Positions 37,254 through 46,539 of a stretch of 64,000 nucleotides of DNA are shown piece after piece; the stretch's first letter is position 1, and every line of letters begins with the position of its first letter. Both the position numbers and the translations under genes were made by a program. Below the pieces are notes generated by a model. That model did not search any database. It saw nothing but the letters and a program-made list of their open reading frames with translations, and was not told the origin of the DNA. The stretch spans positions 248,001 to 312,000 of the forward strand of contig NZ_VLKO01000002.1 of the NCBI RefSeq assembly GCF_007830355.1, given 5' to 3'. The stretch comes from Flavobacterium tiangeerense. Its GTDB lineage: Bacteria; Bacteroidota; Bacteroidia; Flavobacteriales; Flavobacteriaceae.

Positions 37254-37883
37254 TTAATTTTCAAATGCATAAACTAAAGTAAAGTTATCTATCTCTTCAA
37301 AACAGATTTTGAAATCTTGAATCACATTATCAAAATGCAATTGTGCTTTAGCCTGCTTATTTTCTAACTCAAAAGGATTTACCTGAATATGATTCTTGAA
37401 ACTGATCCCTTTTTCATTTCTAATTTTAAAAATAGCTTCTTTTACACCCCAAATAACAGTTAATTTCCTAATGTATGCTGCGTCGTCCTGATTCAAAAAC
37501 TGAAACTCTGTTTCACAAAACTTATTTGCAATACGTGGTATTTTATCTCTTTGCAATTCAATGTCAACACCTACAGCTTCATCACTTACAATGATGGCCG
37601 AAAAATGATGCGAATGAGTAATAGATATAAATTTTCCATCGTGTAAATGCGGCTTCCCAAAAGTGTCATAATACAAATCAAAATCTGAATAACCTGCTTG
37701 CTGTAACAACTTACGAACACTAAGAAAGGCACGTTGCTGCACCTCAGACTTCATTGCGTTTAACCGCATCTGATTATTTTCATTGAGAAGAACCTCTTGA
37801 TCCAATTCGGCAAAAGATTCTGTGATTTTCCAAACTAAAATTTTAGTGTTAGAATTTAAACTCGTGATTTTAAATAATGGCAT
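37254..37883 (-). CDS. 4'-phosphopantetheinyl transferase (Sfp type)
   Basis: The 209-residue protein moves phosphopantetheine from CoA onto carrier proteins. The Mg/CoA-binding residues are in AVGVDIELQ and in WGVKEAIFKIRNEKG, and SITHSHHFSAIIVS lies between. It is probably the cell's ACP or secondary-metabolite carrier transferase. It is first in a likely operon with GGGP synthase, PnuC/PnuT, the kinase-DUF4301 protein and ArfB. Confidence 0.92.
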   Translation of the reverse strand: MPLFKITSLNSNTKILVWKITESFAELDQEVLLNENNQMRLNAMKSEVQQRAFLSVRKLLQQAGYSDFDLYYDTFGKPHLHDGKFISITHSHHFSAIIVSDEAVGVDIELQRDKIPRIANKFCETEFQFLNQDDAAYIRKLTVIWGVKEAIFKIRNEKGISFKNHIQVNPFELENKQAKAQLHFDNVIQDFKICFEEIDNFTLVYAFEN

Positions 37884-38095
37884 GTTAGTATCTTGATTTT
37901 TAGCCCCGATTGCAATGAAAATCCTTTTTTGAATCGCCCTTGCGAGAAAAAAAGATTGTAATGTAAAGCGGGAAATAGCTCCTAAAAACTAAAACAGTTG
38001 CAACTTTACTGTATATTTTATTGATTTTTAAAAGATTACACCACTAAACATTTCATAAATAGGAGTGAATGTTTTTATAATCATAAGTTATTATG

Positions 38096-38140
38096 TAAAT
38101 TTGCAAAAAATTTTCACCCGATGCTCTACAGCAACCGGAC
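38096..38140 (+). promoter_or_regulatory. ahcY -7 box and short leader hairpin
   Basis: TAAATTTG at 38096-38103 fits TAnnTTTG. The following leader contains CACCCGATGCTCTACAGC, then AACCGG, in which CCG/CGG and GCT/AGC pairs can form a small stem. The rest of the 281-base gap (37884-38164) shows no gene. Confidence 0.45.
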
Positions 38141-38164
38141 GAAGTAATTACAAATATACTATAA

Positions 38165-39481
38165 ATGAGTACAGCAACTATGCCTTTCGTGGCTTTCAAG
38201 GTTAAAGACATTTCCCTAGCGGCTTGGGGAAGAAAAGAAATTGAATTAGCAGAAGCTGAAATGCCAGGTTTAATGGCGCTTCGTGCAGAATATAAAGACG
38301 AACAACCTTTAAAAGGTGCTCGTATTGCAGGATGTTTACACATGACGATTCAAACTGCAGTTTTAATTGAAACTTTAATTGCACTTGGAGCTGAGGTAAC
38401 TTGGTCTTCTTGCAACATTTTCTCTACTCAAGATCAAGCTGCTGCTGCAATTGCTGCTGCTGGAATTCAAGTTTACGCTTGGAAAGGATTGAACGAAGAG
38501 GATTTTGACTGGTGTATTGAGCAAACTCTTTTCTTTGGTGAAGACAGACAGCCATTAAACATGATTCTTGATGATGGTGGAGATTTAACAAACATGGTTA
38601 TTGACCGTTACCCTCATTTAGTTGCTGGTATCAAAGGATTATCTGAAGAGACTACAACAGGAGTTCACAGATTGTACGAAAGAGTAAAAGCGGGAACATT
38701 ACCAATGCCTGCTATAAACGTTAATGACTCGGTTACTAAATCGAAATTTGACAATAAATACGGTTGTAAAGAATCTGCAGTTGATGCAGTTCGTCGTGCA
38801 ACTGATGTTATGCTTGCTGCAAAAAGAGTTGTAGTATGCGGATATGGTGACGTAGGTAAAGGAACTGCTGCTTCTTTTAGAGGTGCTGGATCTATTGTTA
38901 CAGTTACTGAAATCGACCCAATTTGTGCTTTACAAGCTGCAATGGACGGTTTTGAAGTTAAAAAATTAGACACAGTAATTGCTACTGCTGATATCATTAT
39001 CACAACAACAGGAAACAAAGACATCGTTTTAGGTTCTCACTTCGAGAAAATGAAAGATAAAACTATCGTTTGTAACATCGGACACTTTGATAACGAAATC
39101 GACATGGCTTGGTTAAACTCAAACCACGGAGCTTCAAAAGTTGAAATCAAACCACAAGTTGACAAATATACCATTGCTGGAAACGACATTATCGTTCTTG
39201 CCGAAGGTCGTTTGGTAAACCTTGGTTGTGCTACAGGTCATCCAAGTTTTGTAATGAGTAACTCATTTACAAACCAAACTTTGGCTCAAATCGAATTGTG
39301 GAAAAACAGTGCTGCTTACAACAATGAAGTGTACATGTTACCAAAACACCTTGATGAAAAAGTGGCTATGTTGCACCTTGCTAAATTAGGAGTAGAGCTT
39401 GAAACTTTACGTGACGATCAAGCAGCTTATATTGGTGTTGAAGTAGCTGGACCATTCAAACCAGAGTACTACAGATACTAG
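38165..39481 (+). CDS. ahcY: Adenosylhomocysteinase
   Basis: The 438-residue protein is S-adenosylhomocysteine hydrolase, which removes the product inhibitor of methyltransferases and recycles homocysteine. The NAD-binding glycine loop GYGDVGKG starts at G226. Other hallmarks are the substrate region [24 protein letters not shown], and the C-terminal PFKPEYYRY, in which Lys and Tyr reach the NAD site of the neighbouring subunit. Its own terminator follows. Confidence 0.98.
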   Translation: MSTATMPFVAFKVKDISLAAWGRKEIELAEAEMPGLMALRAEYKDEQPLKGARIAGCLHMTIQTAVLIETLIALGAEVTWSSCNIFSTQDQAAAAIAAAGIQVYAWKGLNEEDFDWCIEQTLFFGEDRQPLNMILDDGGDLTNMVIDRYPHLVAGIKGLSEETTTGVHRLYERVKAGTLPMPAINVNDSVTKSKFDNKYGCKESAVDAVRRATDVMLAAKRVVVCGYGDVGKGTAASFRGAGSIVTVTEIDPICALQAAMDGFEVKKLDTVIATADIIITTTGNKDIVLGSHFEKMKDKTIVCNIGHFDNEIDMAWLNSNHGASKVEIKPQVDKYTIAGNDIIVLAEGRLVNLGCATGHPSFVMSNSFTNQTLAQIELWKNSAAYNNEVYMLPKHLDEKVAMLHLAKLGVELETLRDDQAAYIGVEVAGPFKPEYYRY

Positions 39482-39515
39482 TCTTATTTGTCATTCTGAC
39501 GATAGGAAGAATCTA

Positions 39516-39543
39516 AACCCTTGCAGCAATGCGAGGTTTTTTT
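39516..39543 (+). terminator. ahcY terminator
   Basis: AACCCTTGC pairs with GCGAGGTT with one bulged C around an AGCAAT loop, followed by seven T residues. Confidence 0.75.
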
Positions 39544-39549
39544 GTTTTT

Positions 39550-39645
39550 GGGCATGACCCTCCGTAAAAACTTCGGGTCGGGCTTTTCGCTATATCTTTT
39601 ATTACGCTGCGCTCCATAAAAGGATGCCGCTGCAATCCCTCATGC
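39550..39645 (+). repeat. Dispersed hairpin element, copy B
   Basis: Ends are GCATGA (39552-39557) and TCATGC (39640-39645), exact complements. Inside are TCGGGCTTTTCGCTATATCT and AAAAGGATGCCGCTGCAATC, which match the inner arms of copy D (CCGCTATAT and GATGCCGCTGCTATC). It follows the ahcY terminator directly. Confidence 0.65.
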
Positions 39646-39935
39646 TATTGAACTGTAATTACTAATTTTTACAATAAATTATTTAAAATTTTTTTATAAT
39701 TATTTATTTTAACTATTATTTTTATTTTTCTAATAGTTTTTTTCTATTTTTGTTTGAATCTAAAAATGGATTTTACAAAAAAAGAACTAATAAGTATTTT
39801 AAAAGAATAAACCTATTATTTTATTGTGCGTTTTCAAGGAAATGAAAGGGATTTTCTAGATTCGATCATTTAAAACCTAATGAAAGTCTAAAAAGTAATT
39901 AAATCAATATTAATATAACCCAAGAAAATAAATTT
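39646..39935. other. Very AT-rich stretch with a possible decayed mini-gene
   Basis: A TATTTTTG box at 39745-39752 precedes a 14-codon frame from the ATG at 39766 (MDFTKKELISILKE). Past its TAA, the same frame stays open for 20 more codons (TYYFIVRFQGNERDFLDSII). This may be a decayed gene start. Nothing else is seen. Confidence 0.35.
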
Positions 39936-40208
39936 ATGCTATATACCTACATAATTCTTAGAGGGAAATTTTCTCAAGACATATTTAACCAAAAAATAAA
40001 TGAAGCAAAAGAACATCTCTGTCAAATCAACAATTTAAGTGCTGATAATTTTATTCTAAAAAGAAAATCGAATGAGATTTCATATTCTGTAAATCTAGAA
40101 TTCTTTACAGGTAAATATCTAGAATTTGAGATTACGAAGGACAAAAATATTATTGGCTCATTAAGCTGCTTTATGAGTGAAAATTTTAACTACATAAATA
40201 TTACGTAA
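39936..40208 (+). CDS. Hypothetical protein, 90 residues
   Basis: This small protein (MLYTYIILRGKFSQDIFNQK...) has no signal peptide, membrane helix or recognised motif. It is rich in Asn, Ile, Lys and Phe, as expected from its low GC. It stands 44 bases upstream of the retropepsin-like gene on the same strand and may be co-transcribed. Its standing as a gene rests on frame length alone. Confidence 0.45.
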   Translation: MLYTYIILRGKFSQDIFNQKINEAKEHLCQINNLSADNFILKRKSNEISYSVNLEFFTGKYLEFEITKDKNIIGSLSCFMSENFNYINIT

Positions 40209-40252
40209 TAATTTACAAGTATATTTGTACGTATAATTTTTTAAATAAAAAG

Positions 40253-41140
40253 ATGAGAAAAATATTATTTATTTTCGTTACGATAACTTTATTTATAAAT
40301 TTTGGTTATTCTCAACAAATAATTGAAATGGAAAAAATCAATGGAACTTACCAAATCCCATGCAAAGTCAATGGTATCCCAATGAAATTCATTTTTGATA
40401 CTGGAGCAACTGATGTAACAATTTCAGTTATAGAAGCAAAATTTCTACTGAAACAAGGATTAATAACGAAAGAAGATTTTATAGAAAACACAAACTATAA
40501 AATTGCAAATGGAGACATAATTGAAGGAACAAAAATTTATTTAAAAACAATTGATATCGACGGAATAATCCTAAGAAATATTCAAGCTTCAATAATTTTT
40601 CAGCAAAATGCACCTTTATTATTAGGACAATCCGCAATTGAGCAATTAGGAAAGTATTCGATTGACAGAAATAAATTAATTATTGAAAATCCCTCTTCAA
40701 AAAATGAACAACAACACCCAGAGGTACTAGAAACTATAAATTGGATTAATGAACAATTCGAGAATAATATAGCAATTCCGGGCTCAAAATATTTTTTAAA
40801 AAATATCATGTTTATAAAAAACCAACCCTTTATAATATTAGGTAGTGAAGAGGACTTCTGTGGCGAACCCTGTGAAATTCCTATAAAAAAAATAAAAACT
40901 GTAACTTTTCAAGAAATGCGTCATAATTCAGGCGATATAGTTCAACAACAACTAAGATTCGAAACAAAAAACAATGAAGAAATTATTTGGTTTAAGAATG
41001 AAGAATCAAACTGTGGCCAAGAAGGAACATATATGTTTATAAATCTTAACAACTCAGTTAATAACAATAACTTAATTTATAAAATTAAAGAGGCATTTAC
41101 CCGTATAATGATGATTTATGGCAATGATGGTAAGGAATGA
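40253..41140 (+). CDS. Exported retropepsin-like aspartic protease
   Basis: The 295-residue protein starts with a signal peptide (MRKILFIFVTITLFINFGYSQ). A retroviral-type aspartic protease domain follows, with the catalytic D49 in FIFDTGATDVTIS, a flap-like ANGDIIEGTKIYLKTIDIDG and the closing LLLGQSAIEQLG. One such domain must pair with itself to be active. The C-terminal half (residues about 160-295), which has four cysteines, was not recognised. It lies in an AT-rich island and the target is unknown. Confidence 0.85.
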   Translation: MRKILFIFVTITLFINFGYSQQIIEMEKINGTYQIPCKVNGIPMKFIFDTGATDVTISVIEAKFLLKQGLITKEDFIENTNYKIANGDIIEGTKIYLKTIDIDGIILRNIQASIIFQQNAPLLLGQSAIEQLGKYSIDRNKLIIENPSSKNEQQHPEVLETINWINEQFENNIAIPGSKYFLKNIMFIKNQPFIILGSEEDFCGEPCEIPIKKIKTVTFQEMRHNSGDIVQQQLRFETKNNEEIIWFKNEESNCGQEGTYMFINLNNSVNNNNLIYKIKEAFTRIMMIYGNDGKE

Positions 41141-41165
41141 AACATAAGAAAAGAAAAAAACCATT

Positions 41166-41774
41166 ATGACTACCATCAAGCCTTACTTAGTTATACTTTT
41201 AATATTTGCTTTTCAAAGCTTAGCAGCACAAGATAATGATCGAAGCGCCTACCAAACTCAGCTGTATAAATTAGCAATAAAAACGAGTGAGACCGGTGAT
41301 TATTTAGAAGCAATAAGAACTTTTGCAATTAGCAACAATATCAATCCTAAAGCAGAAATTGCAGCGTTTGCAGTTAAAAAAGGTGATTCCTTAAAAAGAA
41401 TATTGCGACAGAACAAAATCAACGAATTAATTGGAAAATGGAAATGGATCCCCAAAGAAGGTAATTGGGCAATACGAGAAGATAATTTGGTTGGCAAGAT
41501 GATTCATATTACTACAGAAGAAATTCAGTTTTTTGAATTGTATAAAAATGCCAAAGAATGGCAACTAACACAAACCGACAAGATCCGATTTTCAGAAAAT
41601 CCAGAATCTTATTCCTTTACAGAATTTTTGAATTCTAATAATGAAATTTGGGATTATAATATTAATTCAACTACCGGCGAATTAAAAGCATATTATATAG
41701 GCGAAAAAATAGACAATAATTATACTGAATTAGTATGCGGAAATCCAGAATTATTTTATTTTAAATTACAATAG
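41166..41774 (+). CDS. Exported hypothetical protein
   Basis: The 202-residue product has a signal peptide (MTTIKPYLVILLIFAFQSLAAQ). A short helical section resembling a single tetratricopeptide unit comes next (YKLAIKTSETGDYLEAIRTFAISNNINPKAE). A beta-rich part begins IGKWKWIPKEGNW. This last segment recalls lipocalin-like extracellular domains, but only loosely. It follows the retropepsin gene by 25 bases. The function is unknown. Confidence 0.65.
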   Translation: MTTIKPYLVILLIFAFQSLAAQDNDRSAYQTQLYKLAIKTSETGDYLEAIRTFAISNNINPKAEIAAFAVKKGDSLKRILRQNKINELIGKWKWIPKEGNWAIREDNLVGKMIHITTEEIQFFELYKNAKEWQLTQTDKIRFSENPESYSFTEFLNSNNEIWDYNINSTTGELKAYYIGEKIDNNYTELVCGNPELFYFKLQ

Positions 41775-41952
41775 TTAAAAACCTTATGACTAAAAGAAAA
41801 AACAATCAAACACAACATCTTTTTCTATTGTAGATTTCAGTTCTTGGCTTCTTGCCTTCAAAAGGTCAAAAACGTTATATTAATTAAATTTTAAACCAAG
41901 TTATACACCCGATTTACATTTATATAGCATTTAATACAATCAAGCTAAAAAC

Positions 41953-41986
41953 AAAAAAAACCATTTCTTTCGAAATGGTTTTTTTT
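41953..41986. terminator. Bidirectional terminator, rpmA side
   Basis: AACCATTTC (41959-41967) and GAAATGGTT (41972-41980) pair around TTTC, with an A-run before and a T-run after. It can therefore end transcripts from both rpmA (minus) and the upstream exported-protein gene (plus). Confidence 0.8.
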
Positions 41987-42005
41987 AAATAATTGAGAAA
42001 ATCAA

Positions 42006-42272
42006 TTATGCTTCAACTTCAAATGGAAGGATAGAAACATAAGATTTGTTATCTCTTTTCTTTTGGAAGAAAACAACTCCATCTACTCTTGCGTGTAGTG
42101 TGTGATCTTTACTGATGTAAACATTAGCACCTGGATTATGTTTTGAACCTCTTTGTCTTACGATGATGTTCCCAGCAATAGCAGCTTGACCACCAAAAAT
42201 CTTTACGCCTAAACGTTTTGATTCTGATTCTCTACCATTCTTAGAACTACCGACACCTTTCTTGTGAGCCAT
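42006..42272 (-). CDS. rpmA: 50S ribosomal protein L27
   Basis: The 88-residue protein is bL27, whose N terminus reaches the peptidyl-transferase centre. It shows [29 protein letters not shown] and [25 protein letters not shown]. There is no Firmicutes-type N-terminal extension needing cleavage. It follows rplU by 23 bases, the standard pair. Confidence 0.98.
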   Translation of the reverse strand: MAHKKGVGSSKNGRESESKRLGVKIFGGQAAIAGNIIVRQRGSKHNPGANVYISKDHTLHARVDGVVFFQKKRDNKSYVSILPFEVEA

Positions 42273-42295
42273 GACGTATTAGTTTTATGTTGTTA

Positions 42296-42718
42296 TTATT
42301 CTTGAGTATCTTCTTTTTTAGCTTTTGAAGCTTTTTTCTTTGGAGCTTCTACTTCTTCAGTAGTAGCTTCTGCTGCTGCTTTTTTAGGAGTTGCTTTTTT
42401 TGCACCTACACCAGTAATACCTTCAATTACAATTTGAGTAAGATATTGTCTGTGACCGTTTCTCTTTTTGTATCCTTTTCTTCTTTTCTTTTTGAAAATG
42501 ATAACTTTATCTCCTTTTAAGTGTTGTAACACTTTAGCTTCTACTGAAGCACCTTCTATAGCTGGGGCGCCTAAAGTGATTGCTCCGTTATCATCTAATA
42601 AAAGAACTTTATCAAAAGAAACTTTTGATCCTTCTTCATTAGACAAACGGTTTACATAAACCTTTAAGTCTTTGCTTACTTTAAATTGTTGCCCTGCTAT
42701 CTCTACGATTGCATACAT
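42296..42718 (-). CDS. rplU: 50S ribosomal protein L21
   Basis: The 140-residue protein is bL21, with MYAIVEIAGQQFKVSKDLKVYV at the start and FKKKRRKGYKKRNGHRQ in the middle. The last 35 or so residues are a Lys/Ala/Glu low-complexity extension (KKATPKKAAAEATTEEVEAP), longer than in E. coli (about 103 residues). It is first in the rplU-rpmA operon with a clear promoter upstream. Confidence 0.98.
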   Translation of the reverse strand: MYAIVEIAGQQFKVSKDLKVYVNRLSNEEGSKVSFDKVLLLDDNGAITLGAPAIEGASVEAKVLQHLKGDKVIIFKKKRRKGYKKRNGHRQYLTQIVIEGITGVGAKKATPKKAAAEATTEEVEAPKKKASKAKKEDTQE

Positions 42719-42748
42719 ACTGAATTGTTTTAATAATTTTTAAGGTTG

Positions 42749-42778
42749 CAAATATACACTTTATTTTTTATCCTGCAA
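42749..42778 (-). promoter_or_regulatory. rplU-rpmA promoter
   Basis: On the minus strand TTG (42776-42778), a 19-base spacer and TATATTTG (42749-42756) fit the Bacteroidota promoter, 31 bases before the rplU ATG. Confidence 0.75.
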
Positions 42779-42953
42779 TTCGTACTCTAAAAAAATATTA
42801 CAACCCTCTAAACACCTGATTTACTTTTCTTTTCAAGGTCATAATCTCTATTATAAATCAAACAGATGTTAAAGTTTATTTGGGTCGCATTTTTACTGTA
42901 ACAAAATAAATACCTTCACTACTAATTGTCATATTAATAAAATTATTAACCTT

Positions 42954-44279
42954 ATGAAAAATTCATTAATGGCTTTAGGTGCTTTGTTTATGCTAGGAGG
43001 AGTCGCTTCTGCGCAGAAAGTAGCTTTTGAGGAATACAAATTAGACAACGGCTTACATGTAATTTTACACAATGACCCATCTGCACCTACAGTGATTACA
43101 TCTGTGATGTACCATGTGGGAGCCAAAGACGAAAATCCAGAACGCACTGGTTTTGCTCACTTTTTTGAACACTTATTATTTGAAGGAACCGAAAATATTA
43201 AACGTGGTGAATGGTTTAAAATTGTAACTGGAAATGGAGGGGTTAATAACGCCAATACTACAGATGACAGAACGTATTACTATGAAGTTTTCCCATCAAA
43301 CAACTTAGAATTAGGTTTATGGATGGAAGCTGAGAGAATGTTACATCCTGTTATTAATCAAATAGGTGTTGATACTCAAAACGAAGTAGTAAAAGAAGAA
43401 AAGAGACTACGAGTGGACAACCAGCCTTACGGTAACTTCTTAGCAGAGGTAAAAAAGAACATTTTTACAAAACACCCTTACCGTTGGGCGACTATTGGTT
43501 CTATGAGTCATTTAGATGCTGCTACACTGGAGGAATTCCAAGCTTTTAATAAGAAATACTACATTCCTAATAATGCGGTTTTAATTGTAGCAGGAGATTT
43601 CAAAAAAGAACAAGCAAAAGAATGGATTAAAAAATATTTTGGACCAATTCAAAAAGGAGCTCCAATACAAAGAGAAACATTCGTTGAAGAGCCAATTACA
43701 CAAACTATAAAAGCAAAATACGAGGATGCAAACATCCAAATCCCTGCTATAGTTGCTGCCTACAGAACGCCATCTATGAAAACTAGAGATGCAAGAGTAT
43801 TAGATATGATTTCATCAATATTAAGCGATGGAAAAAGCTCTAGATTGTATAAGAAAATTGTAGACGACAAGAAAATGGCTTTGCAAATAGGTGCTTTTAG
43901 TAATAATCAAGAAGACTACGGAAGCTACATTATTTACGGCCTGCCACAAGCACCAAATACTGTTGAAAATATTCTTACTGAAATTGATGCAGAGATTGTA
44001 AAACTTCAAACTGAATTGATCTCTGAAAAGGATTTACAAAAACTACAAAACAAGTTCGAAAATCAATACGTAAACAGCAATTCAACAATTGATGGTATTG
44101 CAGATAATCTTGCAACCTACTATTTATTGTACGGCGATGTTAACTTGATCAACACCGAGATAGAAATTTACCAATCTATTACTCGTGAGGAAATAAGAGA
44201 TGTTGCAAAAAAATATTTGAATCCAAACCAAAGGTTAGTTTTGGATTATGTTCCATCTAAAGACAAAGCTCAAAACTAA
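42954..44279 (+). CDS. M16-family zinc protease, catalytic partner
   Basis: The 441-residue exported protein (signal MKNSLMALGALFMLGGVASA) is a pitrilysin-type peptidase. The inverted zinc motif H69-FF-E72-H73 is intact, and the downstream glutamate region (NEVVKEEKRLRVDN) that completes the zinc site is present. It lacks the R/Y pair found in its neighbour, so the two products probably form one periplasmic heterodimer. The next gene starts 11 bases later. Confidence 0.94.
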   Translation: MKNSLMALGALFMLGGVASAQKVAFEEYKLDNGLHVILHNDPSAPTVITSVMYHVGAKDENPERTGFAHFFEHLLFEGTENIKRGEWFKIVTGNGGVNNANTTDDRTYYYEVFPSNNLELGLWMEAERMLHPVINQIGVDTQNEVVKEEKRLRVDNQPYGNFLAEVKKNIFTKHPYRWATIGSMSHLDAATLEEFQAFNKKYYIPNNAVLIVAGDFKKEQAKEWIKKYFGPIQKGAPIQRETFVEEPITQTIKAKYEDANIQIPAIVAAYRTPSMKTRDARVLDMISSILSDGKSSRLYKKIVDDKKMALQIGAFSNNQEDYGSYIIYGLPQAPNTVENILTEIDAEIVKLQTELISEKDLQKLQNKFENQYVNSNSTIDGIADNLATYYLLYGDVNLINTEIEIYQSITREEIRDVAKKYLNPNQRLVLDYVPSKDKAQN

Positions 44280-44290
44280 GATATCTCATT

Positions 44291-46339
44291 ATGAAAAAAT
44301 CAATATTAATTATATCAAGCTTGTTCTTAACCATAATTATGCAAGGACAAATCATCCCACAGCCAAAACCTGGAGTAGCTCCATCCATCAAAATTGGAAA
44401 ACCACAAACATTTGAATTAAAAAATGGTTTAAAAGTTATGGTCGTTGAGAACCATAAACTACCACGTGTATCCTTTAGTCTTACCTTAGATAACGACCCT
44501 TATACTGAGGGTGATAAAAAAGGTGTGTCTGAAATGACAAGTGCTTTGATAGGCAGCGGAACTTCAAAAATTTCTAAAACAGCTTTTAACGAAGAAGTTG
44601 ATTTTCTTGGAGCAAACATCAATTTTAGTTCTAATGGAGCATCAGCAAGTTCTCTTTCAAAATACGCAGGACGCGTATTAGAGTTAATGGCTGACGGAGC
44701 CTTGAATCCTGTTTTTACTCAAGAGGAATTTGACAAAGAAAAGGCAAAATTTATTGAAGGGCTAAAGTCGAATGAAAAAAGCGTTTCAGCAGTAGCTGGA
44801 AGAGTTGTAAATGTTTTAACATACGGTAAAAATCATCCAGCTGGTGAATTTGTAAGCGAAACTACGCTAAAAAATGTAACACTAGAGGATGTAAAAACAA
44901 ATTACAACACCTATTTTGTTCCTAGTAACGCTTATCTTATTATTGTTGGAGACGTAAAGTTTAGCGAGACTAAAAAAATGGTTGAGAAATTCTTTAGCAA
45001 CTGGAAAAAAGCTGTTGCGCCATCAATATCATATACTGATCCAAAGGATGTTCCTCAAACACAAATTAACTTTATTGACATGCCAAACGCAGTTCAATCA
45101 GAAGTTGCTGTGGTGAATATGTCTAAACTTAAAATGACAGATCCTGATTATTTTGCTGTTTTAATTGCAAACCAAATTTTAGGGGGTGATTTTAATAGTT
45201 ACATAAACATGAACTTGAGAGAAGCTCATGGATGGACTTATGGTGCTAGAAGTAGCATTTATGGAGACAAAAGAGTTGGAACTTTCAATGCTTCTACTCA
45301 AGTACGTAACGCTGTTACAGACAGTACAGTAGTTGAAATTTTCAAAGAATTAAAAAAGATTAGAACTGAAAAAGTATCTGAGGAAATGCTAGCAAGCGTA
45401 AAAGCGGGTTACATCGGTAGGTTTGTAATGCAAATTGAAAAACCTCAAACTGTTGCTGGTTATGCTTTAAGAATCCAATCACAAGGTTTACCTGCTGATT
45501 TCTACGAAAACTATATTAAAAACATCAGTGCCGTAACTGCCGATGACGTTCTTCGTGTAGCTAACAAATATTTCTTAGCTGATAATAGCCGTATCGTTAT
45601 AGTAGGTAAAGCTGCTGATGTTGCTGCTGGATTAGAAAAACTAAAATATCCAGTACAATATTTTGATAAATATGGTAATCCAACTGCAAAACCAGAGTTA
45701 AAGAAAGCTATTCCTGCAGGAGTTACAGTAAAAAGTGTTCTTGACAATTACATCAAAGCTATTGGCGGACTTCAAGCAGCACAAGCAGTAAAAACTATTG
45801 TGATGAACGGAAGTACTACAATTCCACAAGCTCCAGCTCCACTAAGTTTTGTTTCAAAAACCGATTCAAAAGGAATGTTAATAGTAGAGTTAACCATGGG
45901 AACGATGAGCTTGATGAAGCAAGTGGTAAATGAAAAAGGAGGCTATGTGATGCAACAAGGGCAAAAACAAATTCTTGAAGGCGAAATGTTGAACGATATG
46001 AAAGCAGAAGCTACTCCATTCAAAGAATTAACACTAGCTACAAAAGAAGGTGTTACATTGGTAAATATTGAAACAATTAATGGTAAAGATGCGTACGCAA
46101 TTAAAAATGGTAAAACTACATTGTTCTATGATGTGGCTTCAGGTTTAAAAGTAGCCGATTCAGTTGTACTAGAGCAAGGTGGCAAGAGTATGACTAAAAC
46201 TACTTCATACAGTGATTATAGAGAAGTAAAAGGCGTTAAAGTTCCTTTTAACATGATTCAAAATGTAGGTTTTGATCTTGATATTAAAATAAGCGATGTT
46301 AAAATTAACGAAGGAGTACTTGCTACTGATTTTCAATAA
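44291..46339 (+). CDS. M16-family protease, non-catalytic partner with C-terminal extension
   Basis: The 682-residue exported protein belongs to M16 but has no HxxEH; the equivalent region reads KKGVSEMTSALIGSG. It does carry the substrate-binding R/Y segment (NLREAHGWTYGARSS near residue 310), the mark of the inactive partner in two-chain M16 enzymes. The last 200 residues (from about IKAIGGLQAAQAVKT) form a beta-rich lipoprotein-carrier-like domain common in Bacteroidota partners. It is followed by a terminator. Confidence 0.92.
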   Translation: MKKSILIISSLFLTIIMQGQIIPQPKPGVAPSIKIGKPQTFELKNGLKVMVVENHKLPRVSFSLTLDNDPYTEGDKKGVSEMTSALIGSGTSKISKTAFNEEVDFLGANINFSSNGASASSLSKYAGRVLELMADGALNPVFTQEEFDKEKAKFIEGLKSNEKSVSAVAGRVVNVLTYGKNHPAGEFVSETTLKNVTLEDVKTNYNTYFVPSNAYLIIVGDVKFSETKKMVEKFFSNWKKAVAPSISYTDPKDVPQTQINFIDMPNAVQSEVAVVNMSKLKMTDPDYFAVLIANQILGGDFNSYINMNLREAHGWTYGARSSIYGDKRVGTFNASTQVRNAVTDSTVVEIFKELKKIRTEKVSEEMLASVKAGYIGRFVMQIEKPQTVAGYALRIQSQGLPADFYENYIKNISAVTADDVLRVANKYFLADNSRIVIVGKAADVAAGLEKLKYPVQYFDKYGNPTAKPELKKAIPAGVTVKSVLDNYIKAIGGLQAAQAVKTIVMNGSTTIPQAPAPLSFVSKTDSKGMLIVELTMGTMSLMKQVVNEKGGYVMQQGQKQILEGEMLNDMKAEATPFKELTLATKEGVTLVNIETINGKDAYAIKNGKTTLFYDVASGLKVADSVVLEQGGKSMTKTTSYSDYREVKGVKVPFNMIQNVGFDLDIKISDVKINEGVLATDFQ

Positions 46340-46360
46340 ACAAACAGCGCATAAATAATA

Positions 46361-46388
46361 AAGGTTGTCTAGCAATAGGCAACCTTTT
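46361..46388 (+). terminator. Terminator of M16 operon
   Basis: AAGGTTGTCTA pairs with TAGGCAACCTT around a GCAA tetraloop, with one G-U pair, followed by seven T residues. Confidence 0.88.
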
Positions 46389-46406
46389 TTTGATTAAAAA
46401 TTTCTT

Positions 46407-46520
46407 GGGCGTGACCCCATAAAAAAAGGGACCTACTCAGCAATACCGGCTAGTTGGTCCCTTTTTTTATGCTGTCGGGCAATACGCGCTACTTCGGTAG
46501 CTTGCTGCTTTCCCTCACGC
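46407..46520 (+). repeat. Dispersed hairpin element, copy C
   Basis: The ends GCGTGA (46409-46414) and TCACGC (46515-46520) are exact complements. Inside, AAAAAAAGGGACC pairs with GGTCCCTTTTTTT (about 46421-46470). The ends match copy B with one compensatory change per arm (GCATGA/TCATGC there). Confidence 0.65.
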
Positions 46521-46539
46521 AAAACCGTCACAAGAGTAT

